DNA of 64,000 nucleotides from Caenorhabditis elegans (lineage: Eukaryota > Nematoda > Chromadorea > Rhabditida > Rhabditidae): positions 7,130,001 to 7,194,000 of the forward strand of contig NC_003284.9 in assembly GCF_000002985.6 (NCBI RefSeq). Direction: 5' to 3'. The notes below the pieces were generated by a model, which made no database searches, was not told the DNA's origin, and was given only the letters and a program-made list of their open reading frames with translations. This document shows, one piece after another, positions 1 through 10,572 of the stretch. Position 1 is the stretch's first letter, and the number at the start of each line of letters is the position of its first letter. The position numbers were made by a program, and so were the translations under genes.

Positions 1-2151
1 ATTTTTGCCTCAAAAGTTAAGACAAGCACGCTCGCTTTTTTCTCTTGCTTGTCACACATAACTTTAAAGCGAAGTTGAACTAGAAAATAATTTTGTGGAA
101 TATTCATTAAAAGGTGCAAAAGTACATGCACACATTCACAAAGATTTTCCTTTTCTTTCATTTTCATTCTTTCTCTGAAAGCAAAGTCATGAAAAATGAG
201 AACCGAGGGCTTTCAGAGTGTACACAAAAGCTTTTGTGCGCTTCCAGAAAGCTGCACGGAACTTTTCATCAGAAAAACGTGACTCTGAAGTTTTTTAACA
301 TTAGTCGGGGGCCTAAACGAAATGCTTTTATAAGATGTCATTGTATTTTCTTTTGTCCTTTTTACTTTGCACTTTTAATCACAAAAATTAAAAATACTCG
401 TAAGAGCAAATGTGAATGTATGTGTTTTTGCCTCTTCTCATTACTATTCAGTTTAGAAAGAATTTGTCAGTTCAATTTTGATGTGTTTTCGTTAGAAGGT
501 TTTTTTTCTGAGATTCAGAACAATGTGCAAACCTGTTCCTTTTTTCTAGTTTTATTTTTTTTCTTGAAATATAGTATTTAAAAATCATTACTATGACTAG
601 TTATCCTAATAATACATTTTGAAAAATTGGAAAATTTATTGTTTCGTGCCAAAAAGCGCGGAAAACGCAGTTTTCTGCACATTTTTGGAAATCTCTGATC
701 AAAACAAGAACTTTGTTCTTTTATTTTTATGTTTTTTGCTGGGGTTCTAACATACGATAATGCTTTAGACTTCTTAAAAAGTAAATCGAACTCAGTACTA
801 CTCTAGTACTACTCTCCTCGAAATAAAAAATGTTCCAAAAGTTTCGATACATTTTAGAAAAATGACATTTGGCCATTTTTGCATCATATAAAACATTTTA
901 GTCATTTACCCTTGCCGTAGTGCAACTCTAAATCCGTTTGAAATGACATCTTTCACTTCTAACTCACCTTGAAAATGTTTCAAAATAGTTAATCAAGAGG
1001 GAAATGACACCGGAAATTGCGGTAAGCGAAACTTGCATTTACGCAAATTTCCGATCCGATTCACATATACCCTTGCTGAACTCACGCCTCTTCATTTCTG
1101 GAAATGGCAGTTTTATCCTCATTTTCCCCTCTCTTTCACTGCTTCTCATCCATTTCTGTTTACGTCTTCCATTTTGTTTACGAGAATCATAGTCAACTGG
1201 TTAGTGCAGCGTGCTCATGTGAGTCACCGAGTCGAAAAAAGTGAACATCATTCATTTCCTTGTTACTTGTCTCTTTTGCCAACTTTATGTTTTTGTCTAG
1301 TTGCCATTTTGACACCGGCGCCCCCAATATGAGTGACCTTGCAACTCGGTAAAGTTTCGAACAGATATTCCCAAGTTGTCTTGACAGGCGGGAGACAATC
1401 TAAGCCAAGATTTTCATTTATTTTTATTTGGTTTGGCCGGTTTCTATTGGATTTAAAAAAAAACAGGGAAATCTTGGTTTCCGTAAAAAAAATAGAACGG
1501 GACACGGCAAGTAAAATTCTTTCGCGATTAAAATCTTTCATTGGCAGCTGAAATAAGTGGAATGGCATTGGCCTGTTTACTTATAATAATTCTTGTTTTT
1601 TAAGTAATAAATACGTAGGTCACTGTTGTTGATCACGTAACCTATTTTTAAATCTTCTTTTTATGTTAAAAATGCATTTCAATGTGAAAATTCAAAACGA
1701 AACATTTTTCATTTGGAAGAACAGAATTGGACTAGGCTGTTGCAAAAATTTATGTGGCTTTCTATGTCGTATACAGTTCCGGAAATTGAGTAAATGGACT
1801 TTAAAGTTTTTGATTAAAATTTCGACAGGAGTCGACTTAAGCAAAAATCTCCAAATGAAATATTTTTTTTTTCTTTGAAGTCTGATAACATACTCGCTTC
1901 CGTTTCTTTTAGACCAAATAAATATCAATAGTTTTCAAAAAAGTTGATCACTGAACCACTCCAATATTGTTTTGGTTTGGTGGAATGAATCATGAGTTTC
2001 TTGAAACATGCTTAATTTTCTCATCAACTCCTAAGATAATGTAAACATGACTCTTGCTCTTCGCCCATTCTTTTAAAAAGGTGCTTCTTCACGTTAGCAT
2101 CAATCATCAGAGATTAAATTGAATCATCACATATTCTTTTCTCTTTTTCAG
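1..2151. other. Upstream region of ist-1, no supported gene
   Basis: AT-rich sequence with many homopolymer runs. The open frame on the + strand at about 114-581 is rich in Phe, Cys and Lys, has no splice signals and does not read like a worm protein. A tiny candidate exon with a good GTAAGC donor starts at the ATG at 1004 (six codons), but its phase does not join to the ist-1 exon at 2152 without an immediate stop. This stretch probably holds the ist-1 promoter. A good acceptor (CTTTTTCAG) ends at 2151. Confidence 0.5.
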
Positions 2152-2206
2152 AAAGAGAAGCTTTTTTGTGAAAACAGTGAGCTTCAGCGCAACGGTGTCT
2201 GAGCTG

Positions 2207-5200
2207 ATGTTGCCCGCCGAGCCTACATCTGGTGAACCGAAAAATGACGGAGAGTACGTTGAGACAATGTTTGACGCCACGGAAGAGAAGAAACAAGAAA
2301 CGATTGCGCCAAAACAGGAAGAAACTGTAAAGAAATGTAAGTGTCGTTCTGTTATGGTTGTTAAATTTAAATTTTGTTTGATAGTCTAAAACTTTTCGCT
2401 TCAACTCTGAATTAGAAAAATCCCTTCAAAAAAGGCTCCTGCGAAAAAGGGTCCAAAAGGAGGTTTATTTTTATTATAGTGAGAGTTCAAAAAAAAAGAA
2501 GAAAGAAGACTGAAAAATATGTTATATCAAATGTTAATAAACAATTGTTCCCATTTTTCTTCATATGCAAGCAAAAAAGCGTATAATGGTGAAGCCACCG
2601 AGTATGTATTTAATTTTGACTTTTACTTCTCTGAAAGTTCTACACTGTGAAATCCTAATCAATTCAGTTTCTGTTTGATTTTTCATGACGAATATTAATG
2701 AAAAATGTTCATTGATGTATATGATCAAATGCGCAGTACTTCTAAACGTAAACAACTTTTTATCCTAATCCAAATTGAATCAAAAGCACTCACGCGTTGT
2801 TTCTCTCATGTTTTTTCACATACGTAAATCTCGCCTACCAAATTTAATTGCCCGATCAAGGATTGAACCTCAAATTTTTTGGAATTTCAGTATCAATGGC
2901 AGCAAGAGAGGAGAGAATACGCGAAAGTAGACAACAAGGGCAACTGAAAGAAAAAAGGCTGAAAAATCCAGATTCAAAAGGTGATACAAGTCACGATAAG
3001 CCGACCAGAGAAACATGGAAGCCGTTAGCCGTTGAAGACTTACCAAAGGATGAAGATCCGGATGAATTTGGAATTCCAGAAGTCTACAAATGTGGAAATT
3101 GTTTAGTAGGGTTTGCTCCAGTGGTATGTTTATTTAGAAATTATGTGCACAATTCAATTTTTTGAGCAGTTGTCGATCAAAAAGAAAATTCTTTCAGATT
3201 TATTTTTAATTATGCATAAAATCTTCATATTCCGAATGGTTTGAAAATTTTTGTGTTCTAGATTTTTTGAAGAGAGGGGCAAACCAGTTTTCAGTTTTTT
3301 TTTTCAGTTTTCAACATTATTGACTCGAAATTTAAAAAAATTCTTCAAAATTAAACAAAAAGTTAAAAAAAAATATATTTAGTTATTTTAGAGCCTTTAG
3401 AATTAGTTTTCAAAGTTTGAGTTAGTTTAGAGAGACAGTTTTCCAATGCTTATAAATACGTCATACTAAATCAAACATCCGAAAGTAATAACTGGTATGA
3501 TGTTTTAAAAAATAATTAAAATTATTAATTTTCAGAAAAAGAAAAAGCTAATGTTTGTGACACTCACGGAACGATGTTTAGAACTTCACGAGTCGGAGAA
3601 ATCCTATCGTGCGGGAAAAGCAGCAAAGCATATGGTAGATCTCTCAATGTCTTTTAATGTGCACAGTGAGCATGTAAGAAATTACTTTTGCTTAGTTGAA
3701 GTCGCTTAGTTAAAAATTCGATGGGTTTCAGTACGATGCAAAACTAAAGAAATGCCTATGCTTGATGGGTCCAGACGAAACAATATGCATGAGACCGGAA
3801 GGAGGAATTCTAACCATTGAAGGTTGGCGACGAGCAATTGTAAAACTAATTCATGAATCAAGAAGAAGAAAAATGGACCGCGTTCCGAGACCTGAAGATA
3901 TTTTTGGTAAATATTTTGAAATAGAATGTATTTTTACTTCAATTTCAGATGCTGCATATGATGTACGTGTTTGTCTATTTCCAAAAAACTTGGAAAAATA
4001 CGTGGAAAGCTTGAAAACAGACGGGTTCACAAACATATGTACTGTTGCCAAAGAGCTTTTAGGAAAGAAAAGGTATATATTTTCACATAAAAAGATTCCA
4101 TGGGATTTCTATAATGTTAACTTTAGATTATGCCTTTATCCAAATACACTTGCCATTGTTGATCTCTGCATTGAACCAACTGCCTATGGTCTCCCACCTG
4201 CCGGGTTTCCCCCATTCCGTGCATCAAGCATGTTCATTTTGGAGGTAATTCGCAATTTTGGCAAACTTTTGCATGTCACTGTGTAAACTTTAAACTTTCA
4301 GCGAAATACGGTTGCTTACTACGGTTTTCGTGAAAACTATTTCTATGTACGAATTGGAAAGGGAAGCCCCTATCGAGGGTTTGAGTTATTGTTCCAAGTG
4401 GACACTAACGAAGTTTGTAAGGAAATTTACTCACGTCTTAGAGCACTCGCTGATCGTGATCTTGAAAACCGGAAACAAGAATCTATACGGTTAGTGAATT
4501 CTTTGGTTTTTTCAAAAAGGAATTTACTTTTTGTTTTCAGGAGACCAGAAAGGTAAGTGAAGCGTCAACAAAAACAGTCTGGGAAGATAATTCAAGCTGA
4601 CGGAAAAACAATTTCAGTGCCAGAATTGTTTTTGTTCGTTGAGCATTGATTTAAGTGTTCACAGGTGGTTTGCCGTTCGTCTGAGGCAAGAGAAATAGGT
4701 GATCGCAATCAAGAACATTCGCATAGGAAAATATATCATCTACAACTTTTTTTAAAGCATATCACCAAGCATCAACAAAATCGCCAATTTCGAGATGATG
4801 TTCCAACATTTTTCTTTAAACATAGTATTCAAATACAGTAAATCACTTGATTCATTCAAAAGTAACAAGTATTCCAAGTGAAAAACTTGAAAAAAAATGC
4901 TCAAAAATGGACTGAAAATTGACAACTGTTGCATGTTTTCCAATTGGCCAGCTAAAGTAAATATTATTTTCAAATTAACTAAATGATGCTCCATATTTTA
5001 TAAATTGGTACTAGTTTTAAAGTAAACATGTTGTAACAACATGGCACAATATGCCATTTTGTAGAAGTTCCAATGTTAAGCGTTGTCCAACTAACGGCAA
5101 ACCACCTGTTGTAAGTGTGAGTTAAAAAATTGTAATACTTTAAGTTACGAACTTCGTCTAACAGCTTTATGGAATACCCGACCGCTCAATAATTTTAATT

Positions 5201-8200
5201 TTTGTTCAGTTTTCTATGTGTTCTCCCTAAAACCAAATTTATGTTTAGTGACATGCATGGAATGGAATCCCTTTCTGTTCCCTCCCCGCTTTTGCATCGT
5301 ACCAAACTGTCCCTCGACTCGCCTGTTATAACTCCCCGCGACCGTCGCCTTATGTTGGGCCGTGAATGCCTATCGTTTGCCTCGCTTGAAAAAGATGATT
5401 CTGCGCCATCGTCTCCATTCGCCAACTACAATCGTCCTCGTGGATCATTGGGGAATTTCCAGCTTGATCACCTGTCTAGGTAATCTAATTCAGGAAAGGA
5501 TTTTCAATACTTGAATTTGATTGTACAGATTTGACCAACCTCGCGGATCAATTCATTCACTGGGAAACATTCCGATTGATAGGTCTAGGATTAGCATACA
5601 GTACTAACTCTACTAACATTTTGTTATTGTGCTAGTGAATGTGATTGCGCTGTTTTTAAATGGTATAATTCTGAAAACATTTACATATATTAGCTTTCAG
5701 CACTTTTGAATATTTGTAAATCACAATGTAAACTCCTACAATTGCAAGTAAAATTTTTAAAAATATTTTATTTTTTAGACCCCGTGTTTCTACTCTTCAA
5801 AGTGTGAAACCGGGCAAAGAAGAAACCGGACTACGTGAAGCACTTCTTGAATCATATGGCCATTTAAGAAAAAAGAATTCAACACAATCAGAGCGAGGAG
5901 AGATAGTTGTTCCGGAGCAAGAACGGAAAATGTCAGACAACAGGCCTCGGCTCAGAACTCAGGATATAAAAACTGTTACAAAGCCTGAACTGAAATCAGA
6001 GTAAGTTATAGTTGTGAAATTAATGAAATTAGAGAAAATTAAATATTCAGAGAACCTATACGCCCGAGACTTCCACCGCTAAAATTCAATGCTAACAAAC
6101 CGTCTGGAGAATTTTTATTATCGCTCCAACGGGAGAAAGAGTTAATGGAAGAGGCAAGAAAAAATGGTTATGATGGAAGAACACACAATGTTTGTGGTTT
6201 CTCGGATAATGTCTATAAAATGGAAATCTTTTTTTTTAGCCTGATGGGACTCCTCGAGAAATCAAAAAAGATTTCCTCGACACTGTTTGTCCACAAGCTG
6301 CAGCGCCAGAAGTTGTGATCAAAGAGAAAATCATAAACAACGATACTTATACGCTGATGGGTCCAGCCGACTGGGGAAAACTGGAAGATATTGTCAAAGA
6401 TGATTACTCGGACAGTGGGGACAGTTGTTATTCATCAAGAGTGCGTTATTAAAGGTGGATTGACACCTGTAGAGATTTTTCTTTACGATGTTTTTTTGCC
6501 ACCAATAAGAAGTCATGTTTCAAAAAAATTTGATGCAACAAACTCGAAAAGAACCGAAAATCAGTTGACTTAACAAAAACTCGAATTTTCAGCTGGATTA
6601 GTTGTTTTTTGTTCTGAAAAAATAGTTATTTTGAGAATTTGAGTTCAAAATGGCAATTTTAATGTTTTTTAAGTACAGGGTCGTCCATAGGTTTGCCCAC
6701 CCTGTAGAAAACAAAGAAAAAAGATCCAGCTGAAAATTAACTCCAGAATTTTTGTCTCATGTGCTCAATTTCTCAATCAAAGTCTCACCCAATTTTTGAT
6801 GCACTTTTATCAAAAAATTTTTTTTATCTCCACAAATCACCGTCCATTTTTAAATAATTCAATGAGATCAAATTTTCAGAGAGGAACCGGTAGTCAACCG
6901 ACCCGACCGGCCGCTTCTCACCTCGCATGTCAAATGCAAAACCGAACACAGTCATTTGGAGCTAAACAACAAACATTTCAAAACCGACTTCCGCCTACTG
7001 TAAATCTGCCTGATTCTGAAAGAAAAATTTCGGCTGCCAACCAAGGAACGTCAAACCAACTCGACCTTCCACAAGAAGATCCAAGAAAAAGAGCATTCTC
7101 ATTGGGAAGTAAAAACTTTTTCAAGTAAGTTGGTATGTCAATGTTATTATACAACAAATAAATATCATTATAGCCTGATAGGATTGAATGACTTTCGTCG
7201 CCTTGTAAGCAAGCGTCATCGAACATCATCTCCAAACCACACCTCTACTTCTGGTATCTCGTTAAACTCATCTAACGCATCCCCGTCAGCAAGTAGTAAT
7301 TTTTTGGCTTCTTCTGAATATTTAGAACATGCAAGGTAAAACGTTCTATCACGGATGTCATTTCATCAGTTTATTAAATTTCAGAACTGATAGTTTTGGG
7401 TCCGCAAGAAGTAGTCCAAAAAGTCTACACACCCAGCGAACCAGTTCACCGAAAAGAAGATCGGACGAGGATCTGATCTCAATTGACTTTTCAAGATTAG
7501 GTAAAAATTCTGCATCAGATACAAAACGATTTCCTTTTGGTGGAGGAGGACCAGGAGGGTCCTTTGATTATGATAGAGAAAAACGGGAAAAGGAAGATAA
7601 TAATAGACGAGACCGAGAAAAAGCAGCAATGGATTTGAAAAGAAAAGAAGAATGGGAAGCGAGAGAATTAGCGGAAAAGAAGAGGGAGTTGGAACGGAAA
7701 ATTCAAGCAAAGAAAGATAGAAAATTGGAGAAGGGAAGAGGGAAAGATAGAGAAAAGGATAAAGACCACGATCATGATAAGGAGTTTCGTCCAAAAGCGG
7801 ACAGTGGAATTGCTGATTGTACGCCCAGTTCAAGTTTTTCTGGGAAGAAAGATCACAAAAATGATGGTATGTTTTCAAAGGTTACATTTGCTTGGTTTTG
7901 TTCTAGTTTTACAGAAATAAGAAACCCACTACTTATACTGGTGCTGGTAAAATAAAGTTACGACATACGGGGTAGTGCTGAAAATCGCAAAAAGTGTGAA
8001 AGTTTCCCTAAAAATATTATTTTCTGAATATGTGTTTTATTTATTGGCTATATTGAACATTGTAGGAGTTCGAACATTAAAAAATTAAAAAAAAAACAAC
8101 TTTTTTTAAATAAGGGTTTGAAAAATCTGCAGCATTTCGGACTTTTTGAAATAGTATCTCTGATATATTTTGAGTTTATTCAAGAAAAATCCCCATTGTC

Positions 8201-9270
8201 GGTACTCCACTTTACAGTAGTACAGTCTTTACAGTGTACCTCAAAGTTATAATTCTGAAAAATACAATGAAATCACTTTTGACTTTTGATTTTATAAATT
8301 TTGTGTCACAGAAATTTCACAATTACGTTTACTTATATCGATAAGAATTATGGTATTTTAAGGATTTTAAATGTGTTTTTTAGCTGTTGTAAAACTTTGG
8401 AAAAAAAATCAAGATGCATCAACATAAACTGTTTCGTATTTATTCTATTCACATAGCTCCATACTAACTACCAAAGGCGTTCGTAATGAAAAACTAATAT
8501 ACTAATTTATGAATAGTTATTTTGATTCGGATATTAACAGTTTTCAATTATAAAAGCCTAAATTCTAATAAAAAATGATTGAAACTGTTGATCAATTTAA
8601 CAAAAAATAGTACCATTATTTGTTTTTTTTTAAATATAAACTAGGTAGGAAATATCAGAAAACGATTAAAAGTAACATCAAGTCAGTAAAATTTATGAAT
8701 TTCAAGACTGAAACCCGGAGACTAAAGAAGAGCTGGCATACTAAGGTCGAATAAAATAGAATCGTTTGAAATTAAGGTTCTTCTGATTCTGCATACATGG
8801 ACAAAGAAGGGTTGAAGTACTTGGCAGATATCAAAAAACGGAAAAAAGAGCAAGGTGCCATAGACACAACAAATTCCTCCTCCTCCTCGTTAAGCACAAT
8901 AGTTTCGATTGAAGATAACAAGTGAGTGATCACAAATTAATACTCCCAAGTTCAAACGACACATTTTTGCAGAGTGACCAGAAGAATCACGGAAACCGTT
9001 GAAACAAAAGTTGTGACTGCGGATCTAGCGAAAGCACTTGGTGCAATTGACCCGAATAGAAGATCTTCAGCATGCATTGAGATAAATCGAAAACCATCGA
9101 TTTGTACAGCAATAATGGAAGAAAGAGAAGGAGAAGCATCTGAGACCGATTCTAGGGGAGAACCATCCGACAGGAAGACGACCGCGGCCCCTGTAACTCG
9201 GAAACCTGCATCGACTGGCAGCAGCATGAGCCCGTTCAGAAGACTTAAATTTCTCAGCTTCAGAAAATAA
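2207..9270 (+). CDS. ist-1: Insulin receptor substrate homologue with PH and PTB domains (ist-1)
   Basis: Adaptor expected to dock on the activated insulin/IGF receptor and recruit PI3-kinase. Exons: 2207-2336, 2891-3123, 3536-3673, 3732-3906, 3949-4072, 4127-4244, 4302-4489, 4541-4552, 5210-5479, 5529-5582, 5779-6000, 6051-6189, 6240-6440, 6880-7124, 7174-7335, 7385-7866, 8777-8921, 8973-9270. All phases join, giving 1,111 aa; a phase-neutral 30-nt exon at 2572-2601 may be optional. A PH domain lies at about aa 105-215 (starts VYKCGNCLVGF) and an IRS-type PTB domain at about 226-360 (DAAYDVRVCLFPKN through YYGFRENYF and FELLFQVDT). The tail is rich in Ser and basic residues and carries one YTLM (YxxM) PI3K-docking motif at 6348-6359. 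I chose the ATG at 2207 as first in-frame Met after the acceptor at 2151. The last two exons are the least certain because the acceptor before 8777 is weak. Confidence 0.85.
4661..5109. mobile_element. Nonautonomous inverted-repeat DNA element in an ist-1 intron
   Basis: Perfect 17-bp inverted terminal repeats (ACAGGTGGTTTGCCGTT at 4661-4677 and its reverse complement at 5093-5109) bound about 449 bp. The interior is AT-rich with no credible coding frame. It accounts for most of the intron between the 12-nt exon and the exon at 5210. I could not identify a clean target-site duplication, and the family name is unknown to me. Confidence 0.75.
6674..6706. repeat. Short inverted repeat in ist-1 intron
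   Basis: TACAGGGT at 6674-6681 is repeated inverted as ACCCTGTA at 6699-6706, enclosing a 17-bp loop. It resembles the closed end of a small transposon relic; no function can be inferred from the sequence. Confidence 0.4.
7867..8776. other. Long ist-1 intron, no coding content seen
   Basis: AT-rich interval following a GTATGT donor at 7867. In-frame read-through would stop at 7955, giving a possible short 3' isoform. The only nearby acceptor that keeps the frame is the AAATTAAG at 8769-8776, directly after an in-frame TAA. Confidence 0.45.
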
Positions 9271-9689
9271 TTGTTTTAAAGGCTAAAAGTGAAACAGTAG
9301 ATTTTGTCTATATACTTTAGTAAACGTTTTCCAAATTCTAATTTGTAACCTAGAAGTTTTTAAGCACCTACACAAAACCTCAAAAAATTGACCCATTTCA
9401 TCTCTTTTTCTACTTTCCAATCTCAACCTTTCCTTCATTACCTCTTTCTCTACTCATTTCATTTTTAGTTACAATTTTTCCTAGTTTGCATTCCATCAAC
9501 CACATGTCGGAAGTTTTACTGTGTTTTAATATTTGTGTCCCGAGTACTTCTATTTTTGAGATCTAACAACAAATTGCCGTTGAAAGTTCAATTGTCACAC
9601 ATTTCTTTTTCTGAGAATTTAATTCTCGCTTTTTGATATTTTTCAATGAAATGCGTTATTGTGCGAGTTGGGGATTAGAGGGGAACAAA
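9271..9689. other. Intergenic, no gene seen
   Basis: Between the ist-1 stop and the clec-86 promoter. It includes a pyrimidine-rich stretch at about 9400-9480 and otherwise AT-rich sequence. I see no coding exon or RNA gene. Confidence 0.5.
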
Positions 9690-9865
9690 TCTTATCAAAA
9701 TCAGTCATCAAACGATGATAACACAGACAGATGAACATTCCAGTCTCATCTATGAGTTTAATTTTTTTAAATATTTTAACTGCAAAAAGCACTGATAAAA
9801 GCTTATAATATTGTGGGAAGAATACGGAGACGCCTTAAAATGGAGTATATAAATAGCTGTGATAA
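9690..9865 (+). promoter_or_regulatory. clec-86 promoter with four TGATAA GATA-factor sites and a TATA box
   Basis: TGATAA occurs at 9716-9721, 9793-9798 and 9860-9865, and inverted (TTATCA) at 9692-9697, all within 210 bp of the start codon. TATATAAATA at 9846-9855 lies about 50 bp upstream of the ATG. Clusters of TGATAA near the start are typical of intestinal genes driven by ELT-2 in Caenorhabditis; intestinal expression here is an inference. Confidence 0.65.
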
Positions 9866-9900
9866 GCAGATAAAATTTATTATTTTACTGGACACTGAAA

Positions 9901-10494
9901 ATGCTTCGTGTTTTGTTCTTTACTCTTGTCGCGCTTTTGTGTTTTGTGTCACCAAATTGTCTTCCTGGAGATACTCCATTTGAGATTTAGTAAGTTATTT
10001 ATTGTTATAAATTGTCTCAATATCACATCTTTCAGTTGTTTTTCATACAATCGAGTACATGGAACATTCAATGACTCCGATGCTCATTGCTTGAAAACCG
10101 TTGGTGGAAGTCTGGTATCAATTCACAGCATGATCGAAAACAACTGGATTCAAAGTATGTCTTGAACATATGAATTTCTAAACCAAATACATTGATTTCA
10201 GAACTAGCTGTTGATAATCTAGATGCTGACTATGACTTGTTCTGGATTGGTGGAAGCGACGAAGGACATACAAATGACTGGAGATGGACAGATGGGAGCG
10301 TTTTGAACTTCACCAATCCCGGACCTGGACAGCCTCTTGAAGATCGTCATTGTGGAGCAATGCAACTGTCAACAGGAAGATGGTTTTCCGATTTGTGCAC
10401 AGTTAAGCATCAGTTCCTGTGCCAGTATCCAAATGGAGCATATCCAACTGGAGGATCGTACACATGCCCACCATGTCCATCTTGTTCTAAATAA
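9901..10494 (+). CDS. clec-86: Secreted C-type lectin-like protein (clec-86)
   Basis: Three exons (9901-9989, 10036-10154, 10202-10494) join in frame to a 166-aa protein. The first ~20 residues are a hydrophobic signal peptide (MLRVLFFTLVALLCFV). The rest is one C-type lectin-like domain with its usual landmarks: CF at the start, LVSIHS near the first helix, WIGG, WRWTDGS, and the C-terminal cysteines of CGAMQL and FLCQYP. The residues usual for the long-loop calcium site (EPN or QPD) are not evident, so it may not bind sugar through calcium. A short Pro/Cys-rich tail ends the protein. AATAAA lies at 10547-10552 and the gene converges on alh-10 with 78 bp between stop codons. The symbol is from memory of the locus. 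Confidence 0.88.
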
Positions 10495-10572
10495 CTTTTG
10501 ATTCGAAAGAAAATATTTATATATTATGAGCTAAATTGGATTTTACAATAAACGGTTGCGATTCATGATAAG

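Noticed and set aside
114-581. 155-codon open frame on the + strand at the left edge
   Set aside because: Starts on GTG, is Phe/Cys/Lys-rich, has no splice signals or recognisable domain, and lies in homopolymer-rich DNA; most likely chance.
1004-1021. Tiny first exon (ATG plus five codons) with a GTAAGC donor upstream of ist-1
   Set aside because: Its phase leads to a stop in the exon at 2152; no alternative in-frame acceptor found.
2858-2875. Inverted GGTTCAATCC-like sequence resembling a tRNA T arm
   Set aside because: No matching acceptor or anticodon stems; it lies in intron sequence before an ist-1 exon.
7381-7878. 165-codon open frame on the minus strand
   Set aside because: Antisense shadow of the Ser/Lys-rich ist-1 exon 7385-7866.
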